64,000 bases of DNA from an uncultured Bacteroidales bacterium (GTDB lineage Bacteria > Bacteroidota > Bacteroidia > Bacteroidales > WCHB1-69): positions 1 through 64,000 of the forward strand of contig CAKUVI010000010.1 of NCBI GenBank assembly GCA_934699095.1, read 5' to 3'. The notes under the pieces were generated by a model. That model was not told the DNA's origin and searched no databases. It saw only the letters and a list, made by a program, of their open reading frames with translations. Made by a program: the position numbers and the translations under genes. Positions 40,152 through 47,873 of the stretch are shown piece by piece; position 1 is the stretch's first letter, and each line of letters begins with the position of its first letter.

Positions 40152-41816
40152 ATGAATACTGCTTTATTAATTTGCATCATCGGTACGATTGTCATCATAC
40201 CGTTTTTGGTTTACTATGTGCGTGAGGCCAAGCTTCACCACCCGAAAGGTTTGATTGCGGCTGCTCTGAGCAACATGGGTGAACGCTTCGGATACTACAT
40301 CATGAACGCTGTTCTTCTGTTGTTTCTTGTTTCCAAATTCGGTTTGCCTGATGGAACAGCCGGTGTCATCTATTCAGTCTTCTATTTCGGCATTTATGTG
40401 CTTAGTTTGGTGGGCGGTATTATAGCCGACAAAACCCAAAACTACAACAAAACCATCCAATGGGGTCTTATCATCATGGCTATCGGCTATGTTGTGATGG
40501 CTATTCCATTGTTCAGCAAGACTGCAGAGGGTGCAATCCTCGACAGTGGCGCTGGTTGGTGGGCTATTCTCATCATCACCTGTATGGCTCTTTTGTTCAT
40601 CGCCTTTGGTAACGGTCTTTTCAAAGGAAACTTGCAGGCTATTGTCGGCAAACTGTATGATGAATTCGAAGAAGAGGCTGCAAAGGAAGGCCCAGAGGCC
40701 CTTGCTGAAGCTAAGGATCGCCGCGATTCAGGTTTCCAGATCTTCTACGTGTTTATTAACATCGGCGGCTTCTTCGCCCCGTTTATCGCTCCTTTCCTCC
40801 GTGAATGGTGGCTTAAAGCACACAATCTTTTGTACAACGCCGACATGTCTGGCCTCTGCCACCAATTCCTTGCCAATGGCGAACAGACACAGAAGTTCAC
40901 AGAAACTATGGCAGCCGTGCTTCAGCCTGGTTATAATTTCACAGACACCGCAGCTTTCTGTTCCGACTATATCTCTGTTTTCAACCAAGGCGTGCACTTC
41001 TCATTCATAGCTTCAGTTTTGGCTATGGCCATCTCACTCGTCATCTTCCTTACTAACAAGTATAAACTTCCCCAACCAGCTAAAAAAGCTCAGGCTCAGG
41101 TTGTTGAATATACTCAAGAAGAGAAACTCGCAATGGCAAAAGAGATCAAACAACGTCTTTACGCTCTCTTCGCAGTGTTGGGTATCGCTGTTTTCTTCTG
41201 GTTCTCATTCCATCAGAACGGACAGTCTTTGTCAGTGTTCGCCCGCGATTTCGTGCAAACCGAAAAGATCGCCCCTGAGATATGGCAAGCTTTGAACCCA
41301 TTCTTCGTAATTGTTCTTACACCTATCATCATGATCATTTTCTCAGCTCTTGCTCGCAGGGGCAAACCGATTTCCACACCTCGCAAAATCGCCATCGGTA
41401 TGGCTATTGCTGGATGTGCTTACCTTTTCTTGATGATTATCTCAATAGTAAACAACTATCCGTCAGGAACAGAATTCCGTGCTATGGATGCTGCTCAGAT
41501 GCTTCAGGCTGGTCTTGCAAAGGCCGCTCCATGGGTATTGCTTGTAACCTATTTCTTCCTCACCGTTGCCGAACTGTTCATCTCCCCGCTGGGTCTGTCT
41601 TTCGTATCCAAAGTGGCTCCGCGCCACATGGTGGGCCTCTGCCAAGGATTGTGGCTCGGCGCAACCGCCCTCGGCAACCTGCTCATCTGGCTCGGTCCTG
41701 TTATGTATAACGCTTGGCCTATCAAATACTGCTGGTTGGTATTCGCCGCAGTTTGCTTCGTTTCAATGGCTATTATGTTAGGTATGGTTAAGTGGCTCGA
41801 AAGAGTTACTCAATAA
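40152..41816 (+). CDS. POT-family proton-coupled di/tripeptide transporter
   Basis: The 554-residue protein has 12-14 transmembrane helices. The start after the first helix is HPKGLIAAALSNMGERFGYY, containing the ExxERFxYY motif that couples H+ and peptide. GNGLFKGNLQAIVG and QIFYVFINIGGFFAPF match the PTR2 signatures. The last helices include AELFISPLGLSFVSKVAP, also conserved. It imports peptides with protons across the inner membrane. A strong terminator lies 16 bases after the stop. Confidence 0.95.
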   Translation: MNTALLICIIGTIVIIPFLVYYVREAKLHHPKGLIAAALSNMGERFGYYIMNAVLLLFLVSKFGLPDGTAGVIYSVFYFGIYVLSLVGGIIADKTQNYNKTIQWGLIIMAIGYVVMAIPLFSKTAEGAILDSGAGWWAILIITCMALLFIAFGNGLFKGNLQAIVGKLYDEFEEEAAKEGPEALAEAKDRRDSGFQIFYVFINIGGFFAPFIAPFLREWWLKAHNLLYNADMSGLCHQFLANGEQTQKFTETMAAVLQPGYNFTDTAAFCSDYISVFNQGVHFSFIASVLAMAISLVIFLTNKYKLPQPAKKAQAQVVEYTQEEKLAMAKEIKQRLYALFAVLGIAVFFWFSFHQNGQSLSVFARDFVQTEKIAPEIWQALNPFFVIVLTPIIMIIFSALARRGKPISTPRKIAIGMAIAGCAYLFLMIISIVNNYPSGTEFRAMDAAQMLQAGLAKAAPWVLLVTYFFLTVAELFISPLGLSFVSKVAPRHMVGLCQGLWLGATALGNLLIWLGPVMYNAWPIKYCWLVFAAVCFVSMAIMLGMVKWLERVTQ

Positions 41817-41832
41817 GATCTGATTCTTTTAT

Positions 41833-41870
41833 AAAAAAGCGGATATATTTTTTAATATATCCGCTTTTTT
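41833..41870. terminator. Bidirectional terminator between the POT transporter and licD
   Basis: A perfect 17-base stem (41833-41849 and 41854-41870) with a TTTT loop, an A-run on one side and a T-run on the other, can end both converging transcripts. It touches the licD stop codon at 41871. Confidence 0.92.
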
Positions 41871-42566
41871 TTATGTATGCTGTATCCTATATAACCGAAA
41901 ATCCGGATATATCACCCGAGTCTTACGCTTGCCTATCGTCCAGTTTTTCACAGGCGTCATAAAGTCCTCTCCAAACACGTCCCTGAGCCAATCTTCCGTC
42001 TTCTCCGGCATGTAAAACTTGTGGCCGAAAAACTCCTGCTCCTCTACCCCACCCTTCTTCAAAGGCCAAATACGACACGGGAAACCATCTGTCCTGTTGG
42101 CCTCCTTCCACTCCTTGTACTCATGCCGCCCAACCACATAACAACAATAGTCTTCCTCTGTATAATCAAACAAATAAAAAATGTCAACGTGAACTCCCTT
42201 GTAAGAATACTGCTCGATTAAAGGCAAATCCTCACCCTTCCTGTAGTAGGTGGTCTCCTTTATGAAACCCGCATCCCTCATTATCTCCTCAAAATTGTCG
42301 GGGCGCTGCGAGTACAACACCGTCGTGTCTATATCATTGTCGAACGGAATGAAACCATGATCACGGAAAAGACCTAATTGGGTGCCGAAAATGGGCATCA
42401 TCTGCACACCCGCACTCCGGCATGTCTCGTCCATCTTTATCATTGTCTCCACTCCATATTTGTGAAAATTCCTGTATTTCTTACGGTTCTTGAAATAAGT
42501 GTCTATATCTACCAATTTCTTATAACACCCTAATTTTACTGCTAATTTTACTATTAAATCTCTCAT
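41871..42566 (-). CDS. LicD-family transferase
   Basis: The 231-residue protein has the LicD nucleotidyltransferase-fold motif GTQLGLFRDHGFIPFDNDIDTTV (metal-binding Asp pair in DNDID) and VHVDIFYLFDY. LicD proteins move phosphocholine or a like group from a CDP donor to a sugar. It is the last gene of a three-gene minus-strand cluster, 4 bases after the octopine-dehydrogenase-like gene. The natural donor should be the product of the nucleotidyltransferase fusion at 43583-45412. Confidence 0.9.
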   Translation of the reverse strand: MRDLIVKLAVKLGCYKKLVDIDTYFKNRKKYRNFHKYGVETMIKMDETCRSAGVQMMPIFGTQLGLFRDHGFIPFDNDIDTTVLYSQRPDNFEEIMRDAGFIKETTYYRKGEDLPLIEQYSYKGVHVDIFYLFDYTEEDYCCYVVGRHEYKEWKEANRTDGFPCRIWPLKKGGVEEQEFFGHKFYMPEKTEDWLRDVFGEDFMTPVKNWTIGKRKTRVIYPDFRLYRIQHT

Positions 42567-42570
42567 ATTA

Positions 42571-43599
42571 TCAGTATTTGTAATTATTCATACCCCAATT
42601 GTACACTTTATCGATTATTGGCGTTTCAATTCCATTTTCGTCAGACAATTCCTTGATCCACCGCAATCCGTACGGGAAATCTTCCGTAAAATATCTGCTG
42701 CCGAAATCGGCCGTCCATCCACCAGCCACCTCTCTCATGGGACTCTCAATTGTCTGAAAAGCAGGAATATTGGATATTTTCTCCGTTAAAGATGACGCAT
42801 CATGACTCTCGTAATAATCCAACAAAGTCTTCAAACTACTCACTCCTAATTTCCCGAGAAGCTCGAAAAACTCTCTGTCCATGTCAATCAGCAACTGCGA
42901 AGCCTCATCTGTCCATTCCTTGTAAAAAAGTATTCTATGATCAAAAACCTGGTTTTCCCTGCCATAAAACATGGAAAAAAGGCGTCCTGTATGCAATATT
43001 GGATTTGAATTAGACAGGGAAACCTCAAGGAAATTATCCAGCAACGACACCGGCGTTAAGAAAATCTTTTCCAAAACATTCTTAAAACCATTTTCATCAC
43101 CGATATTTTCCAATACAGCATATAGATTTGACTTGTAGCCTAAAAGATTTGCCGATCTGCCATATTCAGCCACTCGGGCGATGTATGGAACCCTTTGGAA
43201 TCCAAACAATTTCGTGCCTGAATCCAGAACACCATGGGCAAAGAAAAAAAAGCCGGTACTCGACACCACCGTTCCGACAGCGGCATCTCCTACAAACGGC
43301 CTTATCTCCGCAAGAGTCTGCTCTATTAAATATCCCGGAAGACATAGAAAGACTATATCCATTTCTGGAACCACATCTGCCGGATTTCTTGAAATTTTAT
43401 TGATTTTCCCCTCAAATCTTTTGCCTGAACTATCTGTCACTTCTATTTGGCGAGACCACTTTTCGGGATGACCTGTGAGTATATTGACTTCTACTTTCTC
43501 ATGTGATGCGAAGACACCTGCACACACATGACCGAGCGAACCTCCGCCGCAGATACATATCTTCAAAACATCATCGCCGTTTCTATTCAGAATCTCCAT
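42571..43599 (-). CDS. Octopine/nopaline dehydrogenase-family NAD(P)-dependent enzyme
   Basis: The 342-residue protein has an N-terminal Rossmann fold (ICICGGGSLGHVCAGVFA, Gly-rich loop at residues about 15-26), and a C-terminal helical octopine-DH domain with NSNPILHTGRLFSMF. Members reduce imines formed from a 2-oxo acid and an amine, or act on simpler hydroxy acids. The first 17 bases overlap the nucleotidyltransferase fusion gene, so the genes are coupled. It may make or recycle the amine building block carried by the LicC-like domain. Confidence 0.87.
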   Translation of the reverse strand: MEILNRNGDDVLKICICGGGSLGHVCAGVFASHEKVEVNILTGHPEKWSRQIEVTDSSGKRFEGKINKISRNPADVVPEMDIVFLCLPGYLIEQTLAEIRPFVGDAAVGTVVSSTGFFFFAHGVLDSGTKLFGFQRVPYIARVAEYGRSANLLGYKSNLYAVLENIGDENGFKNVLEKIFLTPVSLLDNFLEVSLSNSNPILHTGRLFSMFYGRENQVFDHRILFYKEWTDEASQLLIDMDREFFELLGKLGVSSLKTLLDYYESHDASSLTEKISNIPAFQTIESPMREVAGGWTADFGSRYFTEDFPYGLRWIKELSDENGIETPIIDKVYNWGMNNYKY

Positions 43600-45412
43600 T
43601 ATTTACAATTTTCAGAGCTTCCACCAATCTGTTGTTGTCACTTCTGCCCCTCACCGCCAATCTTATGAAATTTCGGCCTTCAAATCCTTTTTTCTTTGAA
43701 CAATCCTTTATCAAAATATTACATTCCTCCAACAATCTCACCGCAAGCGAATGGGAGTCGTAAGGCGGTAAAACCTCGCAGAGAAAATAGTTGGCTTCAC
43801 TTGGATAAACTTTCAGATATTTGATATTATTAAGGTTTTGATAAAACAATTCCCTCTCTGATTGAAATTTTACACATGCAGTCTGATAATCTTTCTCGTA
43901 TTTATTGAAAATCTGCATGAAAAATTCAGCAAATGAGTTGATATTCCAAATGGAAACGTCTGCTTTAATCTTTTTAATCAGCTTCGTATCCGATGACGCC
44001 AATATTCCGAGACGAAGACCGGGCACTCCAAAAGATTTTGAAATACTCTTCATCACAACAAGATTATTGTTTTTTAACAGAATTTCATCATCAAGAAGTG
44101 AAATTTTCGGATAAAAAACGCTGAAATCCGCAAAAGACTCATCCACAACGAGACGTACATGATTATTATTAGACCATTCAACCAAAGTTATAAGTTCATC
44201 GGCAGGGATTAAGTTTCCTGAAGGATTATCAGGATTTATGATAATAAGATTTTGAACTGGATTATCGGAAAAAAAGGAGATCAGATCGTGACAATTGTAA
44301 TTAAATCCCTTTTTTCCAGGAGTGAAAACAACGAGTCTGGAAGGGTCAACTCTGTTAGGATATTCTTCAAAAGTTGGATATACGACACCTATTTTGCCTT
44401 CGAGATTGGCCATAAGGCTTTTGATTAATTCAGCTGCACCATTGCCAGGCACAATAAAATCCTCACTAACATTAAAACATTTGCTCGCAAGCAAAGTGTT
44501 AATAGTCATACCGGAAGGATATTCTGTTAGCAGGACTTTGAAATTCGCATTCATCTCATCCAACATTTTCTGAGATGGAAAAAAAGGATTCACCAAATAA
44601 CAGAAATCCAACATTTCAGGGAAACGCCAATAGCCGCCATAACGTTTTGAATAGAGTTCCAAGTGGTGTTCACCCTCTGCAAAAAGTGCTTCGGCTATAT
44701 TCAGGTCTGCCTTGTCGTCAGATTCATACCATTTCTCACCATTTATTGGAAGAGCCTTTAAATCCGATTTATCCAAGAAAGAGATAACTCTAAGTACTTG
44801 TTCATAATATTCATTGTTACCTAAAGCTTCAGTGTAGGCTTTTAAAAATGGCACATACTTATGGGCCGAGAATTCTTTCCCGAACTTATATACGTTAACC
44901 GTTTTGTAATATTGTTCTGTCTCTTCGTAATTAAAAGCTTTTTTAGGTATAAAATTGACAATATTGCAATCTTCGTCAATCTTCACCATCGTACCATCCA
45001 TCCAGGTCTGATATTTGGCCACAAGGGCTAAATTCGGATACGGATTATCGAGGATAAGTCGGAACATATTATCATCCAAAATCAGGTCCGACTCTATAAG
45101 CAAAGTGTCATCCTCTAAAAGTTTGTCAGAGGCTAATGCAAGCGAATAGATATTGTTGGTTTTGTCATAAACATGATTGAAAACGTATTCAATATCAAGT
45201 TTTTGGTCGTATCTATGACCTATATGTTGGATGAGTTCATCGCCTTTGTAGCCAACTACAATGATAACGCGATTGAGATTCAGTTCTGAGAGTTGAGAAA
45301 GCATCCTGTCAATCAATGGAATACCATTGACTTTTACCATGCATTTGGTATTGTTTTTGGTAAATTCCCTCAGTCGTTTACCCATTCCGGCCGCTAAAAT
45401 AATTGCCTGCAT
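43583..45412 (-). CDS. Nucleotidyltransferase-aminotransferase fusion (LicC/PntC-like + class I/II PLP enzyme)
   Basis: The 609-residue protein has an N-terminal sugar/choline-phosphate nucleotidyltransferase (1-235: AIILAAGMGKRLREFTKN, KCMVKVNGIPLIDRML, ESDLILDD). The C-terminal half (about 250-605) is a fold-type I PLP enzyme of the HisC/CobD type: IVPGNGAAELIKSL, IINPDNPSGNLI, VDESFADF and the PLP-Lys stretch SISKSFGVPGLRLGIL, ending NFIRLAVRG. Similar fusions are known for making CMP-2-aminoethylphosphonate or for choline-type activation. The exact amine cannot be read from the sequence. It leads a three-gene operon behind a long leader. Confidence 0.88.
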   Translation of the reverse strand: MQAIILAAGMGKRLREFTKNNTKCMVKVNGIPLIDRMLSQLSELNLNRVIIVVGYKGDELIQHIGHRYDQKLDIEYVFNHVYDKTNNIYSLALASDKLLEDDTLLIESDLILDDNMFRLILDNPYPNLALVAKYQTWMDGTMVKIDEDCNIVNFIPKKAFNYEETEQYYKTVNVYKFGKEFSAHKYVPFLKAYTEALGNNEYYEQVLRVISFLDKSDLKALPINGEKWYESDDKADLNIAEALFAEGEHHLELYSKRYGGYWRFPEMLDFCYLVNPFFPSQKMLDEMNANFKVLLTEYPSGMTINTLLASKCFNVSEDFIVPGNGAAELIKSLMANLEGKIGVVYPTFEEYPNRVDPSRLVVFTPGKKGFNYNCHDLISFFSDNPVQNLIIINPDNPSGNLIPADELITLVEWSNNNHVRLVVDESFADFSVFYPKISLLDDEILLKNNNLVVMKSISKSFGVPGLRLGILASSDTKLIKKIKADVSIWNINSFAEFFMQIFNKYEKDYQTACVKFQSERELFYQNLNNIKYLKVYPSEANYFLCEVLPPYDSHSLAVRLLEECNILIKDCSKKKGFEGRNFIRLAVRGRSDNNRLVEALKIVNNGDSE

Positions 45413-45463
45413 ATTAGTCCTACATTTTCAAGCGCATAAAAAAATCGTGAACATCACATTTTA

Positions 45464-45578
45464 GCAATTGAGGTTCTGGACTACCTGTTATCTGAAAATG
45501 AGAATGCTCACGATATTCATCGCGAGCATTTCCGATTCTCCTTCAGATAACATTTGAAATTGTCCAGATTCCAATTGC
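45464..45578. repeat. Long imperfect palindrome in the leader of the LicC-like operon
   Basis: Bases 45464-45480 (GCAATTGAGGTTCTGGA) reappear in inverted form at 45562-45578, and TGTTATCTGAA (about 45486) pairs with TTCAGATAACA (about 45541). The inner arms meet around TCGCGA/TCACGA at 45512-45524. The whole can form a stem of about 50 pairs with bulges. Position between a -7 box (45691) and the ATG at 45412 puts it in the RNA leader of the operon. It may be an attenuator, a structured RNA or a miniature mobile element. Confidence 0.65.
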
Positions 45579-45690
45579 AAAGAAAAGCGAAAATGCTTTA
45601 TTACTATGTAAGAATTATCAATTTTTTACAATACGCAACAGTTTTAGTTAACAATTTATTACATCAGCCACAAAAGTGACATTCAGAGTG

Positions 45691-45698
45691 CAAATATA
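45691..45698 (-). promoter_or_regulatory. -7 box (TATATTTG) for the LicC-like operon
   Basis: Minus-strand TAnnTTTG match just below the HIT-gene stop codon. From here a transcript would have a leader of about 270 bases before the ATG at 45412. Confidence 0.5.
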
Positions 45699-45701
45699 GC
45701 A

Positions 45702-46103
45702 TTAATCTTCAATAGCTGCAGAAATTTTGCTTGCAAGTTCAGCATACTCCTCTTTGGATATTTCCACACGCGGGGCAGTGAAATCGAGGTCACCACCTCC
45801 GTTGATAGGAACGAGATGTATGTGATTGTGGGGCACATCTATACCGATAACAGCCACACCGATACGTTTGCATGGCACCACTTTCTTCAACGCCTTGGCA
45901 ACTTTCTTTGCGAACACAGCCATGCCGGCAAGCATATCATCCTCAAGATCAAAGATATAATCGTTTTGCAGTTTGGTGATTACCAAGGTATGACCTTTAG
46001 CAAGAGGTGATATATCCAAGAAAGCGAAGTAGCGGTCGTCTTCAGCTATTTTATAGCAAGGAATTTCTCCCTTTACGATTTTTGTGAAAATAGTCTCTTC
46101 CAT
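45702..46103 (-). CDS. HIT-family nucleotide hydrolase
   Basis: The 133-residue protein begins MEETIFTKIVKGEIPCYKI and has the histidine triad HNHIHLVP (residues about 95-102), typical of HINT-type phosphoramidases. Cytosolic, full length. It follows greA by 12 bases on the same strand and is probably co-transcribed with it. Confidence 0.95.
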   Translation of the reverse strand: MEETIFTKIVKGEIPCYKIAEDDRYFAFLDISPLAKGHTLVITKLQNDYIFDLEDDMLAGMAVFAKKVAKALKKVVPCKRIGVAVIGIDVPHNHIHLVPINGGGDLDFTAPRVEISKEEYAELASKISAAIED

Positions 46104-46115
46104 GATGATATTGGT

Positions 46116-46589
46116 TTAACGTGAAACATCGAGAATTTCAAACTCCATGACGCCGGCGGGAGCTTGAACGCTTACAACGTCACCTTTTGCGTTTCCGATG
46201 AGAGCTTTGGCAATAGGACTTGAAACGGATATTTTGCCGCCCTTGAGATCAGATTCCGACTCAGGAACAATCGTATAGGTCATTTCAGCCTTGTTTTTAA
46301 GGTTCTTGATTTTCACGATGGAATAAATCAAAACCTTTGATGTGTCGAGTTTGGACTCGTCTAAAACGCGAGCTTTTGCTATCAAATTACGCAATTTGGC
46401 GATTTTGAGTTCGAGCAGTCCTTGGGCCTCCTTTGCGGCATCATATTCGGCATTTTCGGAAAGGTCACCCTTGTCGCGAGCCTCTGCTATTGCTTGCGAA
46501 ATCTTCGGGCGTTCAACAGACTCCAACTGATTCAACTCTGCCTTTAAAGCATCCAAGCCTTCTTGAGTGTAATATTTAACATCTTCCAT
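46116..46589 (-). CDS. greA: Transcription elongation factor GreA
   Basis: In this 157-residue protein the N-terminal coiled-coil hairpin (YTQEGLDALKAELNQLES, ARDKGDLSENAEYDAAKEAQ with the acidic tip DLSENAEYD) enters the RNA polymerase secondary channel. The C-terminal domain includes SSPIAKALIGNAKGDVVSV. It rescues backtracked polymerase. It lies upstream of the HIT gene in a two-gene unit. Confidence 0.97.
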   Translation of the reverse strand: MEDVKYYTQEGLDALKAELNQLESVERPKISQAIAEARDKGDLSENAEYDAAKEAQGLLELKIAKLRNLIAKARVLDESKLDTSKVLIYSIVKIKNLKNKAEMTYTIVPESESDLKGGKISVSSPIAKALIGNAKGDVVSVQAPAGVMEFEILDVSR

Positions 46590-46609
46590 TTTTTCCGTTT
46601 ATTTACACA

Positions 46610-46640
46610 AATAGAAGAGACTTTGAAAGTCTCTTCTATT
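46610..46640. terminator. Terminator-like hairpin after the PorV-like gene
   Basis: AATAGAAGAGACTTT (46610-46624) and AAAGTCTCTTCTATT (46626-46640) are fully complementary around one base. It lies 25 bases beyond the stop of the PorV-like gene and 21 bases upstream of greA. The T-run is weak, so read-through is possible. Confidence 0.6.
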
Positions 46641-46664
46641 CATCAATGTATAAAAAAGTTATTA

Positions 46665-47846
46665 TTATAAAGTTACTTTAATGCCAATGTAGTGATTACC
46701 TCTCCATCTGTTGGTGAATCTGTAACCATAGTCGAAATAGATTCTCGGACCAACGCTGTGGTTCTTACGTTCTTTGGTCAAAGGAACAACTGCGGTAGCA
46801 CCTACAGCAGGTCCCATGAAGAATGAGTCGCTGTTGAGAAGGATAGCAGCTGTTTCATTGACTTCAGCAGCACCTTTCTTGAAGTTTTCAAGACCGTAAC
46901 CGGCACGGATCATGAAAATGTTCCTGAAACCATATTCCAAACCAATTGAGAATACGTCTCTTGTGTAAGAATTTGCTGTGAAAGCACCAGCGAATGTAAG
47001 TCTGTGTTCAGCGTCATCACGAGTAAGTCCCTCTTCAGCGAGTTCTTCTTTTGACATTTCAGCGTATTCACCGCCAAAGAACAGCAAGTCGTAAGAAATA
47101 CCGATTGAAAGTAATGAAGGCATTTCAAATTCTGCTGAGCGCATCTCGAGGGTCTGTTCAAACTCCTGACTTGGGATCATAGAGCGGATTGACAAACCAT
47201 CGCCTTTATAGCGCATAGGCAGACCGATGTTCTTCAAAGTAACACCGATTTTGAAGTTTTCATACTTACCGGTGATATATTGGATACCAGCATCGATTGC
47301 GAAACCGGTAGCCTTTGAGTCGGAGATGCTCTCATTGATAATCTTGATAGAAACACCGCCCTTGATGAAGTTGTTGAATGATTTTGCATAGTGCAAACCA
47401 ATGTATGTCAACTTTGGGCTGAAAGTACCAAGACCGCCTTCAGGTTGTTCAGTGGTAGTGATCTGAACATCGCCGAAACCTTGAGAGAAGAAAGAAACAC
47501 CGATTACACCAAAATCTTTCTGGCGACCCAACTTCTGTGCAATAGCGATTGAATTGATATTGACACCGCAGTTTGAACCGACAAGATATTGGGTTCTGTT
47601 GAAAGCCAATTCTGTTCTGCGTACGCTTGTAAGACCTGCAACGTTTGAGAATACAGATTCCAAACCGCGAACTTCAGCAACACCAGCACCGGCCATTCCG
47701 CTTGTACGTGCCCATGGGTCTATAAGCAGGTGAGATGCACCGGCCTGACCGGAACGGTCTCTGTTACCTGCAAATGCCGGAACGACACTTGCAGATAAAA
47801 GAGCAATAATGGTGCAAATTATTAATGATTTATATAGATTTTTCAT
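46665..47846 (-). CDS. PorV/PorQ-family outer-membrane protein
   Basis: In this 393-residue protein a signal peptide (ending VPAFAG) is followed by the PorV/PorQ N-terminal signature GASHLLIDPWARTSGMAGAG and EVRGLESVFSNVAGL, and by a FadL-like beta-barrel rich in alternating aromatics. PorV shuttles type IX cargo from the secretion channel to the attachment complex. It is the last gene of an operon with a TonB receptor and a giant secreted protein, so it may serve that cargo. Whether it is the main T9SS PorV or a paralogue is unclear. Confidence 0.8.
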   Translation of the reverse strand: MKNLYKSLIICTIIALLSASVVPAFAGNRDRSGQAGASHLLIDPWARTSGMAGAGVAEVRGLESVFSNVAGLTSVRRTELAFNRTQYLVGSNCGVNINSIAIAQKLGRQKDFGVIGVSFFSQGFGDVQITTTEQPEGGLGTFSPKLTYIGLHYAKSFNNFIKGGVSIKIINESISDSKATGFAIDAGIQYITGKYENFKIGVTLKNIGLPMRYKGDGLSIRSMIPSQEFEQTLEMRSAEFEMPSLLSIGISYDLLFFGGEYAEMSKEELAEEGLTRDDAEHRLTFAGAFTANSYTRDVFSIGLEYGFRNIFMIRAGYGLENFKKGAAEVNETAAILLNSDSFFMGPAVGATAVVPLTKERKNHSVGPRIYFDYGYRFTNRWRGNHYIGIKVTL

Positions 47847-47873
47847 ATTGCCTGTTTTTTTTAATTAATAATC

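Noticed and set aside
43583..45412. Naming the fusion PntC (CMP-aminoethylphosphonate synthesis)
   Set aside because: The PLP half looks HisC/CobD-like rather than like aminoethylphosphonate transaminase, and no phosphonate-forming genes are seen.
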